A stretch of 64,000 bases of DNA from Hallella seregens ATCC 51272 (GCF_000518545.1 NZ_JADU01000007.1:97091-161090); one strand, 5' to 3'. Counted from the stretch's first letter, positions 17,869-27,274 are shown. The notes: generated from the letters alone by a model not told the origin. Program-made: numbers and translations.

Positions 17869-19569
17869 ATGCGTATGCAACTCTTTAGACAGAACCCCTT
17901 GAGACGGTTGGGCCGGTTGATGGCGGGCTCTAACAAATACTCGGCCCGCAGCATTCTGCGCTGGTTGTGGTGGGCCTGGCGCGGCAATCGGCTGCAGGCC
18001 GTGCTCAATGCCCTTATAGGTCAGGCCTCGGTGGGGGTGTCGCTGGCCCAGGTGTGGGCGGTGCAGCACGCCGTCGATGTGGCTTCGGGCGTGGTGGCGG
18101 GCTCCATCTACTGGGCCGTGGCCCTGATGGGCGGCCTTGTTTTGTTTGATTTTGCACTCAATATCTCCAGTGTGTGGGTGCGCAATATTCTTGGCATCCG
18201 TGCACAAAACCGCATGCAGCAGCACATGCTCGACCGCATCCTGCGATCCGAGTGGCACGGCAAAGAGAAGCACCACTCCGGCGATGTGCTCAACCGTTTG
18301 GAGATAGACGTGAACAATGTGGTGGGCTTTCTCACCGAGACCATTCCCAACACGCTCTCCGTGCTCACGCTGTTCGTGGGTGCTTTCTGCTATCTTTTCG
18401 TCATGGATGCCCGCCTGGCGCTCATCACAGTGGGCATCATTCCGGTGTTCATAGCCGCCAGCAAGGTCTACGTTCGCCGGATGCGCCACCTCACGCGTGC
18501 CGTCCGTTCGTCGGATTCCAAGGTGCAGAGCGTGCTCCAGGAGACCATTCAGCACCGCATGCTCATCAAGACACTGGAGAGCGAAGAGCCTATGGTGGGG
18601 CGGTTGGAGACCACACAGTGCGAGCTTCGCCAGCGCGTGGTGCGCCGAACGCTCTTTTCCGTGTTCAGCAATCTGGTGATCAACCTGGGCTTTGCCATGG
18701 GTTATTTGGTGGCTTTTCTCTGGGCGGCCCTGCGCATGTCGCATCACAGCCTCACCTTTGGCGGCATGACGGCTTTCCTGCAACTGGTGAACAGGATACA
18801 GAGTCCGGCGCGGAGTCTCACCCGACTGGCCCCGGCTTTTGTCTCTGTGTTCACTGCGGCAGAGCGCTTGATGGAGCTTGAGGAGGACCGACTTGAGGAA
18901 CGGGGCGCTCCCATTGACCTCGACGGGGCCTGCGGGGTGCGCTTCGTTCATGCGTCATACCGCTATGACGACATCGACGGCGACGTGATACGCGACCTGA
19001 GTTTCGACTTCTACCCGGGCTCGTGCACGGCCATTCTCGGCGAAACGGGTGCGGGCAAGACCACGCTGGTGCGTATGATTCTGGCCCTCTTGGCTCCGCA
19101 GAAAGGGCGGGCCGAGGTCTACAACGCCCACCGCCACTATGTGCTCTCGCCCCGGCTGCGCTGCAATTTCGTGTACGTGCCCCAAGGCAACACGCTGATG
19201 AGCGGCACCATCCGCGACAATCTGCGGCTGGGCAAGCTCAGTGCCACCGACGAGGAGATGTACGAAGCCCTGCACAAGAGCTGTGCAGACTTCGTGATGG
19301 ACCTGCCGGCAGGGCTCAACACCGAGTGCGCTGAGGCCGGCGGCGGCCTCTCCGAAGGCCAGGCCCAGCGCATCGCCATTGCCCGTGCGCTGCTGCGCGA
19401 CCGCAGCATCATGCTTTTCGACGAGGCTACTTCAGCCCTCGATCCCGAGACAGAGCGGCAGCTTTTGCGCAATATCCTGTCGGCTCGGAACAAGACCGTC
19501 ATCTTCATTACCCACCGCCCGGCCGTGGTGGACTACTGCGACCAGACATTAAGAATCGAGAAAATATAA
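17869..19569 (+). CDS. ABC exporter, fused permease and ATPase
   Basis: The 566-residue half-transporter has an N-terminal six-helix membrane domain (about 45-320) and a C-terminal ATPase. Walker A is GETGAGKTT, the signature is LSEGQAQRIAIA, Walker B is IMLFDEATSALD and the H-loop is ITHRPA. The subfamily resembles MsbA/lipid- or peptide-type exporters that work as homodimers. A four-codon-shorter start at the second Met is possible. The cargo cannot be told from sequence. The next gene, a thioredoxin-TonB fusion, begins 14 bases after the stop, which suggests one transcript. Confidence 0.9.
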   Translation: MRMQLFRQNPLRRLGRLMAGSNKYSARSILRWLWWAWRGNRLQAVLNALIGQASVGVSLAQVWAVQHAVDVASGVVAGSIYWAVALMGGLVLFDFALNISSVWVRNILGIRAQNRMQQHMLDRILRSEWHGKEKHHSGDVLNRLEIDVNNVVGFLTETIPNTLSVLTLFVGAFCYLFVMDARLALITVGIIPVFIAASKVYVRRMRHLTRAVRSSDSKVQSVLQETIQHRMLIKTLESEEPMVGRLETTQCELRQRVVRRTLFSVFSNLVINLGFAMGYLVAFLWAALRMSHHSLTFGGMTAFLQLVNRIQSPARSLTRLAPAFVSVFTAAERLMELEEDRLEERGAPIDLDGACGVRFVHASYRYDDIDGDVIRDLSFDFYPGSCTAILGETGAGKTTLVRMILALLAPQKGRAEVYNAHRHYVLSPRLRCNFVYVPQGNTLMSGTIRDNLRLGKLSATDEEMYEALHKSCADFVMDLPAGLNTECAEAGGGLSEGQAQRIAIARALLRDRSIMLFDEATSALDPETERQLLRNILSARNKTVIFITHRPAVVDYCDQTLRIEKI

Positions 19570-19583
19570 ACCACAGACAGCTT

Positions 19584-20501
19584 ATGAAGAAAGTTTTGCT
19601 GGCAGTTGCGCTGCTGAGCGCATGCCTCTCAACGCTGCATGCACAGAAAAAGAGCGAAGACCTTGATACCAAATACGGAGCCGAACTGCTGAAGCCCGGC
19701 ACCCAGGCCCCCGACTTCAGTCTGCCCGACACCGATGGACAACTCGTGAACCTTAGACACGAATACAGCGATGGCTATACGGTTATCGACTTTTGGGCCT
19801 CTTGGTGCGGCGACTGCCGCCGGGAAATGCCGGCCGTGAGCAAGCTTTCCGAACAGTATTTCGAGGATGGCGTGCAGTTTGTCGGCGTGTCGTTCGACAC
19901 CGATTCAGCGCAGTGGAAGAAGTGCGTGCGGGAGAAAAACAAGATGATTGGCAAGCAGGTGTCTGAGCTGAAGAAGTGGAAGGAGACGCAGGTGTCCAAG
20001 GATTATCACATCAACTGGATTCCCACGCTGTACCTGCTCAACCCCGATGGCACGGTAAACCTGGGCACGGTAGATGTGAACAAGCTGTCGGATCGTCTGT
20101 CCGAGCTCAAGGCGGCCGGCAAGTTTGAGCCTTACCAACAGAAGATGCCGGAGTTTCCTGGGGGAGTACCGGCGTTGATGCAGTTTGTGAAAGGCCATCT
20201 CCGTTTCCCCAAGACTTGCGAGAAACTGGGTGCTAAGGCCCGTGTCGTGGTGTCGTTTGTGGTCGATCGTGACGGTTCCGTCAGTGACTTGGCCATCAGT
20301 AACTATACGCAGATAGGCAGCATAAAGGTCAAAGGCCCTGTGACGGTGGACGAAATCAAGGAACAGGAGACGCTCTGCCGCACGCTTTTCACGCAGGAGG
20401 CCCTGCGTGTGGTGCGTGCCATGCCCTGCTGGAAGCCCGGCGAGAAAGCCGGTCGAAAGCAGAGAGTAAAATACAACATGCCTTTCAAGTTTGCTTATTA
20501 A
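19584..20501 (+). CDS. TlpA-like thioredoxin fused to a TonB C-terminal domain
   Basis: The 305-residue protein has a signal peptide (about 1-20, ending LHAQ). A TlpA/ResA-type thioredoxin domain (about 36-180) carries the active site WCGDC (Cys75 and Cys78). A region starting PEFPGGVPALMQFVKGHLRFP (about 189-210) matches the Bacteroidota TonB_C domain and runs to the end. The thioredoxin part should reduce disulfides in the periplasm, and the TonB_C part normally contacts outer-membrane receptors. There is no N-terminal membrane anchor for a classical TonB, so the second domain may serve in docking. It precedes the MacB-like transporter genes. Confidence 0.82.
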   Translation: MKKVLLAVALLSACLSTLHAQKKSEDLDTKYGAELLKPGTQAPDFSLPDTDGQLVNLRHEYSDGYTVIDFWASWCGDCRREMPAVSKLSEQYFEDGVQFVGVSFDTDSAQWKKCVREKNKMIGKQVSELKKWKETQVSKDYHINWIPTLYLLNPDGTVNLGTVDVNKLSDRLSELKAAGKFEPYQQKMPEFPGGVPALMQFVKGHLRFPKTCEKLGAKARVVVSFVVDRDGSVSDLAISNYTQIGSIKVKGPVTVDEIKEQETLCRTLFTQEALRVVRAMPCWKPGEKAGRKQRVKYNMPFKFAY

Positions 20502-20546
20502 TCCCCCAAACTGCAACTTTCTACTGCCGTTCAGCGTCTTTTCATC

Positions 20547-21269
20547 ATGATGATACACCTCAAAGACATCAACAAGACCTACTTTGGAGCCCAGCCCTTG
20601 CACGTGCTCAAGGGCATCAGTCTTGACATTGACGAGGGCGAGTTCGTTTCAATCATGGGTGCTTCAGGGTCGGGCAAGTCCACCTTATTAAATATACTCG
20701 GCATTCTCGACAACTATGACAGCGGTGAATACACGCTGGCCGACACGCTCATTCGCGACCTCAGCGAGAAGCGCGCCGCCGAATACCGCAACCGTTTCAT
20801 CGGTTTCATCTTCCAGAGCTTCAACCTCATCGGCTTCAAGACAGCCGTGGAGAACGTGGAACTGCCTCTGTTCTACCAAGGTGTGTCGCGCCGCAAGCGT
20901 CATCAGATGGCCCTCGACTATCTGGATCGGCTGGAGCTTTTGCCCTGGGCCGACCACTATCCCAACGAAATGTCGGGCGGACAAAAGCAGCGCGTGGCCA
21001 TCGCCCGCGCCCTCATCACCAACCCCAAGATTATTCTCGCCGACGAACCGACGGGTGCCCTCGACTCGAAGACGAGTGTGGAGGTGATGGCCCTGCTCAA
21101 GAAACTCAACGTCGAAGAGCGCAAAACCATCGTCGTGGTGACGCACGAGAGCGGCGTGGCCAACGAGACCAACAAGATTATCCATATCAAAGACGGACTC
21201 ATCGGCTGTATCGAGGAGAACCTCGACCACAACGCCTCGCCCTTTGGAGGCGCGGGACCGATGAAGTAA
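20547..21269 (+). CDS. MacB/LolD-type ABC transporter ATPase
   Basis: The 240-residue ATPase has Walker [10 protein letters not shown], the MacB/LolD-type signature [15 protein letters not shown], Walker [13 protein letters not shown] and the usual insert [15 protein letters not shown]. Start is ATG 20547 or the next ATG. Together with the two following FtsX-like permeases and the fusion protein it forms a MacAB-like tripartite pump (exporter of macrolides, peptides or lipids), although the outer-membrane TolC partner is not in the window. Its TAA stop (21267-21269) is the first three bases of an ATTCAAA element. Confidence 0.93.
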   Translation: MMIHLKDINKTYFGAQPLHVLKGISLDIDEGEFVSIMGASGSGKSTLLNILGILDNYDSGEYTLADTLIRDLSEKRAAEYRNRFIGFIFQSFNLIGFKTAVENVELPLFYQGVSRRKRHQMALDYLDRLELLPWADHYPNEMSGGQKQRVAIARALITNPKIILADEPTGALDSKTSVEVMALLKKLNVEERKTIVVVTHESGVANETNKIIHIKDGLIGCIEENLDHNASPFGGAGPMK

Positions 21270-21300
21270 TTCAAAACTTAGGATTCAAAATTCACGATTT
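21267..21300. repeat. 34-bp ATTCAAA element, degenerate copy
   Basis: This 34-base stretch is a diverged copy (about 29 of 34 positions) of the element seen intact at 39004, 39681 and 45515. Its first three bases are the stop codon of the ATPase gene. It lies between that gene and the first permease gene. Confidence 0.7.
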
Positions 21301-21333
21301 CCTTCTCTTTTTTCTTGTCAAATACCAGTCTCT

Positions 21334-22596
21334 ATGCGTGATGTTCTCGAAGAAATATGGGCCACGGCCCGGCGCAACAAACTGCGCACGGCACTCACGG
21401 GCTTTGCTGTAGCCTGGGGCATTTTCATGCTCATCTTTCTGCTGGGAGCCGGCAACGGACTTATCAATGCCACCCAGCAGAACTCCGACCGCTTCATGGC
21501 CAACTCGATGCAGGTGAGTGGCGGTGTCACGTCCAAGGCCTATCAGGGACTGATGGAGGGCCGGGACATCACCCTTAACGACGCCGACATGCAGACTACT
21601 CTGCGTCGGCACGAGCAGGTAGTGGACACCATTGGGGCCACCATTGCGCAGGGCAGCGTGCAGGTTTCCGCGGCCGATAACTACGTGAACAGCACGCTTC
21701 GCGGCGTCTATCCCAATTTGCAGCAAATCAATAAGATAGTGATGCTCCACGGTCGCTTTGTCAATGATATTGACAATGCGCAGCAACGCAAGACGCTCGT
21801 CATCAGCGAGACGCAGGCACGCGAGCTTGTCGGCAACGGCAGCCTGGCCTCACTGGTGGGCCGCTACGTCAAGGCGGGGCAGTCGGCTTTCCGTGTAGTG
21901 GGCATCTATCAGAGCGATCAGAGCGGGATGAACACCGACGCCTATTGCGCTTTCACCACGCTTCGCGCGCTCTATAACCGCGGCGACAAGGTGGACAGAA
22001 TCGTCTTCACCTTTCACGGACTGGAGAGTCAAGAAGCCAATGAGGCTTTCGAGAAGCAGTACAAGGCCGAACTGAACACCAACCACCGGGCAGCCCCCGA
22101 CGACGATAACGCCGTGTGGATATGGAATCGCTTCACGCAGAACCTGCAAATGGAGATGGGAATGGGCATCATCCGCACGGCCTTGTGGATTATTGGCATC
22201 TTCACCTTGCTCTCGGGAGTCGTTGGTGTGAGCAACATCATGCTCATCACCGTGAAAGAACGTACGCGCGAGTTTGGCGTGCGCAAGGCCATCGGGGCCA
22301 CGCCGTGGTCCATCTTGCGGCTGATTATCATCGAGAGCATCATCATAACCACCTTTTTTGGCTACATCGGCATGATGCTCGGCGTGGCCGTCAACCAGTA
22401 CATGGATGCCACCGTAGGCCACATGCAGGTGGACTCCGGCCTGTTCAAGGCCACGATGTTCGTCAATCCCACCGTGGGATTCGACGTTTGCATCGAGGCC
22501 ACTGTGGTGATGATCCTCGCCGGTACCATGGCCGGCATCATTCCGGCACGCTGTGCCGCCCGCATCCGTCCCATCGAAGCATTGAGAGCAGAATGA
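21334..22596 (+). CDS. FtsX-like ABC permease, first of a pair
   Basis: The 420-residue membrane protein has one N-terminal helix (FAVAWGIFMLIFLLGAGNG, about 26-44), a large periplasmic MacB_PCD domain (about 45-270) and three C-terminal helices ending at GIIPARCAARIRPIEALRAE, the standard FtsX/MacB layout. It lies 64 bases after the ATPase gene and overlaps the second permease by 4 bases. Two different permeases imply a heterodimer served by the one ATPase. Confidence 0.92.
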   Translation: MRDVLEEIWATARRNKLRTALTGFAVAWGIFMLIFLLGAGNGLINATQQNSDRFMANSMQVSGGVTSKAYQGLMEGRDITLNDADMQTTLRRHEQVVDTIGATIAQGSVQVSAADNYVNSTLRGVYPNLQQINKIVMLHGRFVNDIDNAQQRKTLVISETQARELVGNGSLASLVGRYVKAGQSAFRVVGIYQSDQSGMNTDAYCAFTTLRALYNRGDKVDRIVFTFHGLESQEANEAFEKQYKAELNTNHRAAPDDDNAVWIWNRFTQNLQMEMGMGIIRTALWIIGIFTLLSGVVGVSNIMLITVKERTREFGVRKAIGATPWSILRLIIIESIIITTFFGYIGMMLGVAVNQYMDATVGHMQVDSGLFKATMFVNPTVGFDVCIEATVVMILAGTMAGIIPARCAARIRPIEALRAE

Positions 22597-23837
22597 AAAT
22601 AGACATCGATACTTACCGTGAAATTCTCGACACGCTGACGCGCAACAAGACGCGATCGCTGCTCACCGGCTTCGGCGTGTTCTGGGGCGTGTTCATGCTC
22701 GTGGCCCTCATCGGGGGCGGTGCCGGCCTGAAAGAGTTGCTCTCGAACAATTTCGCCGGCTTCGCCACCAACTCGGCCATCGTCTTTGCACAGCCCACCA
22801 CCAAGCCCTGCGACGGCTTCCGGAAAGGCCGCGAGTGGAATATGGAATATAAAGATGTGGAGCGGCTGCGGGCCCAGGTGCCCGAACTCGACGTGGTGTC
22901 GCCCGTCATCTCCATGTGGCAGCGCACCGTGGTCTTCGGCGACAAGAAGACCACGGCCTCGGTCAAGGGGCTGCTGCCCGAGTATGCACGCGTGGAAGAG
23001 CCCAGCCTGTACTACGGCCGCTATCTCAATCAGATGGACATGGCCCAGCGGCGCAAGGTGTGCGTGCTTGGCAAGAAAGTCTACAAGTCGCTCTTTCCCG
23101 GCGGCGGCGACCCTTGTGGACAGCTGGTTCGCATCGACTCGATGTATTTCAACGTGGTGGGTGTAGACTATAGTTCGGGCAACATGAGCATCAACGGCTC
23201 GGCCGAGGAGAGTGTGGTCGTGCCGCTTACACTGATGCAACAGGCCTACAATATGGGCAGCGAGGTGCACCTTATCTGCGTCACCGGCAAGCCCGGCGTG
23301 ACGATGAGCCGCATCACGCAGCACATCCGCGGGGTCATTGCACGGGCCCATCACGTGGATCCCATGGACGAGAAAGCCGTGTCGGTGTTCAACACCGAGG
23401 TGATGTTCGGCATGGTCGACAGTCTGTTCAAGGGGGTCAACTTCCTCATCTGGCTGGTGGGCATCGGCACTTTGCTGGCTGGAGCCATCGGCGTGAGCAA
23501 CATCATGATGGTGACCGTGCGGGAGCGCACCACCGAGATTGGCATTCGGCGGGCCATCGGGGCCACGCCGCGCATGATTCTTTCGCAGATTGTTTCCGAG
23601 AGCATTGTGCTTACGGCCGTGGCCGGCATGAGCGGCATCCTGCTGGCAGTCATCATTCTACAGATGCTAGAGGTGGGCAATACCACCGACGGCATAGCCT
23701 CGGCCCACTTCCAAGTGGGCTTCTGGACGGCTCTGGGGGCCGTGGCCTTGCTGAGCGTGCTCGGCGTGCTGGCCGGTCTGGCACCGGCTGCACGGGCCAT
23801 GAGCATCAAGCCCGTGGATGCCATGCGCGACGAGTAG
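22593..23837 (+). CDS. FtsX-like ABC permease, second of a pair
   Basis: The 414-residue product starts at ATG 22593, overlapping the preceding stop (ATGA). It repeats the layout of its neighbour: N-terminal helix (FGVFWGVFMLVALIGGG), MacB_PCD periplasmic domain with the TTASVKGLLPEYARVEEP region, and three C-terminal helices ending APAARAMSIKPVDAMRDE. The conserved coupling-helix sequence RERTTEIGIRRAIGATP contacts the ATPase. The pair probably arose by duplication. Confidence 0.92.
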   Translation: MKIDIDTYREILDTLTRNKTRSLLTGFGVFWGVFMLVALIGGGAGLKELLSNNFAGFATNSAIVFAQPTTKPCDGFRKGREWNMEYKDVERLRAQVPELDVVSPVISMWQRTVVFGDKKTTASVKGLLPEYARVEEPSLYYGRYLNQMDMAQRRKVCVLGKKVYKSLFPGGGDPCGQLVRIDSMYFNVVGVDYSSGNMSINGSAEESVVVPLTLMQQAYNMGSEVHLICVTGKPGVTMSRITQHIRGVIARAHHVDPMDEKAVSVFNTEVMFGMVDSLFKGVNFLIWLVGIGTLLAGAIGVSNIMMVTVRERTTEIGIRRAIGATPRMILSQIVSESIVLTAVAGMSGILLAVIILQMLEVGNTTDGIASAHFQVGFWTALGAVALLSVLGVLAGLAPAARAMSIKPVDAMRDE

Positions 23838-23848
23838 GCTCGGTTGAC

Positions 23849-23877
23849 AGCCCTCCCGGACATGGATGGGGAGGGCT
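23849..23877 (+). terminator. Hairpin between permease and fusion-protein genes
   Basis: A perfect 9-bp stem (AGCCCTCCC with GGGAGGGCT) with an 11-base loop lies 11 bases after the permease stop. Since the fusion-protein gene follows in the same direction, it may be a partial terminator that lowers downstream expression. Confidence 0.4.
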
Positions 23878-23940
23878 CCCGACTGTGGGAATCCTTGGAG
23901 AACAGGGCATGCGCACATAGGAATTAAACAAGCAAAAGAT

Positions 23941-25053
23941 ATGAAAAGGTACATCAAGTTTATGGTGGCAGCGGTGGTGCTGCTGATTTTCGTGGGCACT
24001 TTTGTGTTTCTGTGGATGAAGAGCCGTCCGCAGGCCGATGCCTACGAGGAGTTTTCGCCGGTGGTGCGCGACATTCGCAAGACCACCATCATCACGGGAA
24101 AGATAGAGCCGCGCAACGAAGTGAACGTGAAACCGCAGATTTCGGGCATCATCACCGACATTTACAAGCAGGCCGGCCAGCATGTGGAGGCGGGCGAGGT
24201 GATAGCCAAGGTCAAGGTGATACCCGACATGAGCCAGCTGTCGTCGGCCCAGTCGCGGGTGCGGCTGGCCGAAGTAAATGTGCGCCAGGCACGGGTGGAC
24301 TACGACCGCGAGAAGACGCTCTACGACAAGGGGCTGGTTTCGGGCGACGAGTACGACAAGAAACGGCAGACCTACGACCAGGCCCGCGAGGAGCTGCGCG
24401 CCGCCAGCGACAACCTGGAGGTGGTGCGCGACGGCGTGTCGTCGCAGAACGCCAACACCAGTTCCACGCTCATCCGCTCCACCATCAGCGGCCTCATCCT
24501 CGACGTTCCGGTAAAGGTGGGCAACACGGTGATACTCTCCAACACATTCAACGACGGTACCACCATTGCCACCGTGGCCAACATGGGCGACCTGATTTTC
24601 CGGGGCAACGTGGACGAGACCGAGGTGGGGCAGATTGTAACAGGCATGCCCATGAAGATAACCATCGGTGCTTTGCAGAACGAGAAGCTCGGCGCCTCGC
24701 TCGAATACATCTCGCCCAAGGCGGTGGAAAGCAACGGAGCCAACCAGTTTGAGATTAAGGCGGCCGTGCACAGCGTGGGCGGCACGCAGATTCGTTCGGG
24801 CTACAGTGCCAATGCCGAGATAGTATTGGCCGAGGCCCGTGGTGTCGTCACGGTGCCCGAGAGCGCCATTGAGTTCAGCGGCAACGACACTTATGTGTAT
24901 CTGGTGGGCGGCACGCCCGAGGCCAAAACCTATACCCGCCGCAAGGTAACCACTGGCCTGAGCGACGGCATCCATATTCAGGTGAAGAGCGGATTGGGCA
25001 AAGGCGACAAGGTGCGCGGCCCGAAGATTGTGAAGGACAGTGAAGGGAAGTGA
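23941..25053 (+). CDS. MacA-like periplasmic membrane fusion protein (HlyD/RND family)
   Basis: The 370-residue adaptor starts at ATG 23941 with an N-terminal membrane anchor (FMVAAVVLLIFVGTFVFLW, about 6-24). It then has a lipoyl-like half (GKIEPRNEVNVKPQISGIITDIY), a helical hairpin (about 95-165, rich in charged residues) and beta-barrel segments with TISGLILDVPVKVGNTV. It links the inner-membrane MacB-like permeases to an outer-membrane channel. Here it follows the permeases rather than preceding the ATPase as in E. coli macAB. Confidence 0.92.
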   Translation: MKRYIKFMVAAVVLLIFVGTFVFLWMKSRPQADAYEEFSPVVRDIRKTTIITGKIEPRNEVNVKPQISGIITDIYKQAGQHVEAGEVIAKVKVIPDMSQLSSAQSRVRLAEVNVRQARVDYDREKTLYDKGLVSGDEYDKKRQTYDQAREELRAASDNLEVVRDGVSSQNANTSSTLIRSTISGLILDVPVKVGNTVILSNTFNDGTTIATVANMGDLIFRGNVDETEVGQIVTGMPMKITIGALQNEKLGASLEYISPKAVESNGANQFEIKAAVHSVGGTQIRSGYSANAEIVLAEARGVVTVPESAIEFSGNDTYVYLVGGTPEAKTYTRRKVTTGLSDGIHIQVKSGLGKGDKVRGPKIVKDSEGK

Positions 25054-25075
25054 TGATTCCCCAACCAACATCCCC

Positions 25076-25837
25076 ATGGTCAAGCTCAACAACAACTTCC
25101 TGCCCCAGGATGGGCAGTACCAGCACCTGCTGGTCTACAAGAAAGCAGAGTGCATTTGCGACCTCACTTTCTACTTCTGCCACCACTTTCTCGACAAATA
25201 CAAGGATCGTACCGTGGACCAAATGATTCAGGCGGCGCGCTCGGGCAAGCAGAATATCGTAGAGGGAACGGCAGCGTCGGCCACCTCGAAAGAGACGGAA
25301 ATCAAGTTGATGAATGTGGCCAAGGCCAGCCATCAAGAGTTGTTGGAGGACTATCGCGACTATCTTGCCCACCACGGCTTCCGGGTATGGCAGCCTGGCG
25401 ATGCCAAATACGAGCAGGTGCGCCGGGCCTGCCGGGCCCACAACGACCGCGAATACTACATGCGCGACATCGACAAACGCAGTGACGAGGCACTGGCCAA
25501 TATCTGCATCACGCTCATCTGCCAGGAAGACCAGATGCTGCGCAACTACATAGAGAAGCTCAAACAGAAGTTTCTGGAGACCGGCGGCATCAAGGAAGAG
25601 ATGACGCGCGGCCGTCTGGCCTACCGTCAGCAGCACCCGCAGAGCCACCAGTACCCGGCCAACGACCATGAGTATGCCCGCCGCTGCGACGAGCTCATAC
25701 GGCGCGAACAGGCCGCCTTGCAGCGCGAACAGCAGTTGGCAGCCCGCGAACGTCAGCTCGCCATCCGTGAGCAGGAAATAGCCCGGCTACTCAGAATGGC
25801 GGGAAGTGAGGGAATAGGGGAGGATAAGCAGCCGTAG
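25076..25837 (+). CDS. Four-helix-bundle protein with coiled-coil tail
   Basis: The 253-residue protein (ATG 25076; an upstream GTG at 25040 overlapping the previous gene is less likely) has an N-terminal helical domain of the four-helix-bundle type related to the proteins encoded in 23S rRNA intervening sequences, with the motif ARSGKQNIVEGTAASATSKE. The C-terminal third (about 205-245) is a charged coiled coil rich in REQ/ARE repeats. It is 22 bases after the fusion-protein gene and probably the last gene of that operon. The function is unknown; a structural or oligomerising role is a guess. A smaller relative lies at 39047-39427. Confidence 0.75.
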   Translation: MVKLNNNFLPQDGQYQHLLVYKKAECICDLTFYFCHHFLDKYKDRTVDQMIQAARSGKQNIVEGTAASATSKETEIKLMNVAKASHQELLEDYRDYLAHHGFRVWQPGDAKYEQVRRACRAHNDREYYMRDIDKRSDEALANICITLICQEDQMLRNYIEKLKQKFLETGGIKEEMTRGRLAYRQQHPQSHQYPANDHEYARRCDELIRREQAALQREQQLAARERQLAIREQEIARLLRMAGSEGIGEDKQP

Positions 25838-25910
25838 GAGGGGATAGGTGCCTATCATTTCCTATCCAAAGCCTATCACCACCTACCAAATCCTATGCCC
25901 TCCCATCGGC

Positions 25911-27248
25911 TTACCGCACGATTTTCTTGCCCCCTTGGACATAAACCCCGCGGCGTAAGGGGGCATTGGCAGGCAGTTGCACCCCTTGGAGGGTATAGAC
26001 GGGCGAGGCATCCGAGGTGTTGGCAGAGGACTGGGAGGCGTTGACAGAAGGTTGGGAAGCACCGGCAGAGGGCTGGAAAGTGCCGGCCGCTGGCCGAGAG
26101 CTGCCAGCGAGGGGCGGGGCAGCGATGCCCGTGGGGTCGAGCCCGACAAACCGTTGCAGCTCGAAAAGGGCGGCGAGGGGGCGGCCCGTGTTCTGCGTAT
26201 AGAGCGAGGCATTCCACCAGGAACTGCGGGCCGGATTCTTATCGGCCCAGAACTCATTGTCTTCGGGCAGCCACCAGAAGAGGCCGGTGACGCGGCTGTG
26301 TCGGGCGAGCTCGCCGATGAGGTCGAGCGTGAACTGCCTCTGGCCGGCCTCGGTCACGGGCCATGCTCGCTGCACGGCACTGCTGTAGTCGCCATTGAGC
26401 GACCAGCGGGCCCCGTAACCCGTCTCTACAATCATGATGTCTTTGTCAGCATGCTGCGCCTCCAGCGTGGTGAGGGTGGAGGCGAGGGTGGAGAGCGGGC
26501 CGTGGTAATCGGGGTAATAGCTCAGCCCGATAATGTCGTAGTCCACCCGGTTGCCCAGCGTATTGTAGAAAGTGGTGACGTTCCAGGCACTGCTCAGCTC
26601 GGTGTGGACAATGATTTTGGCCTGTGGACACACCTCGCGGCAGCCCTTGATGCCGGCCTGCAGATAACTGACGAAGTTGGAAAAGCTGCCCGTGTCGTAT
26701 TGGGAGCCGTCGGGATAGCAGCGCCCGGTGGGCCAGAGCATGCCGAATGTCACCTCGTTGCCCGGCTGAATGAGGTCGGGAGCCACGCCGTTGGCCTTGA
26801 GATGTTCCAGGCAGCGCACGGTGTAGCGGTACACGCTGTCGGCCAATACCGAGGGGTCTGAGCTGGTCCAGGCCGATGGTGTGGCGTGCTGCCCCGGGTC
26901 GGTCCAGGTGTCGGAGTAGTGGAAATCGAGTATCAGCGCATAACCTTCGGCCTTGATGCGGCGGGCCAGGGCCGTCACGTAGTCGAGGTCCTGGCGCACG
27001 CCCTCCTGCCGGTGGGCGGCCGGAGCCTTCGACGGGTCGACGAAGAGGCGCACGCGCATGGCGTTCCACCCGGCCTCCCGACCCAGATAGGGCAGGAGCT
27101 GCACCTGCGTGCCGTGGGTGTCGAGATAGTGCACGCCGTGCTCTTCATAGGTGGGCAGCAGCGAGATGTCGCCGCCCACATACTTCTGCGCCCCGGCCAG
27201 CAGCGGGCAGAGACACAGCAGGGAGAATAGTTTTTTGATGTTGTTCAT
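25911..27248 (-). CDS. GH53 endo-beta-1,4-galactanase, secreted
   Basis: The enzyme cuts beta-1,4-galactan side chains such as those of pectin type I arabinogalactan. The 445-residue protein starts at ATG 27248 (a TTG two codons earlier is rejected) with a signal peptide ending LLAGAQ. Family signs are GGDISLLPTYEEHG, NAMRVRLFVDPS, the acid/base Glu in QPGNEVTFGMLWP and the nucleophile Glu in MIVETGYGARWS. Five degenerate 7-residue repeats rich in Ser, Ala, Gln and Pro (about 382-416) form a linker, followed by the tail RGVYVQGGKKIVR. It is the only galactan enzyme here, next to the starch genes. Confidence 0.92.
   Translation of the reverse strand: MNNIKKLFSLLCLCPLLAGAQKYVGGDISLLPTYEEHGVHYLDTHGTQVQLLPYLGREAGWNAMRVRLFVDPSKAPAAHRQEGVRQDLDYVTALARRIKAEGYALILDFHYSDTWTDPGQHATPSAWTSSDPSVLADSVYRYTVRCLEHLKANGVAPDLIQPGNEVTFGMLWPTGRCYPDGSQYDTGSFSNFVSYLQAGIKGCREVCPQAKIIVHTELSSAWNVTTFYNTLGNRVDYDIIGLSYYPDYHGPLSTLASTLTTLEAQHADKDIMIVETGYGARWSLNGDYSSAVQRAWPVTEAGQRQFTLDLIGELARHSRVTGLFWWLPEDNEFWADKNPARSSWWNASLYTQNTGRPLAALFELQRFVGLDPTGIAAPPLAGSSRPAAGTFQPSAGASQPSVNASQSSANTSDASPVYTLQGVQLPANAPLRRGVYVQGGKKIVR
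26001..26105 (-). repeat. 21-bp coding repeat in the GH53 linker (5 units)
   Basis: Five 21-base units encode the heptads GSSRPAA, GTFQPSA, GASQPSV, NASQSSA and NTSDASP. They lie between the catalytic domain and the short C-terminal tail, where a flexible linker is expected. Confidence 0.7.
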
Positions 27249-27274
27249 CGTCAATCAGTTTGGGTTGATGGCTG

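Noticed and set aside
27249..27254. TTG start two codons upstream for the GH53 enzyme
   Set aside because: The ATG at 27248 gives a standard signal peptide directly, so the TTG adds nothing.
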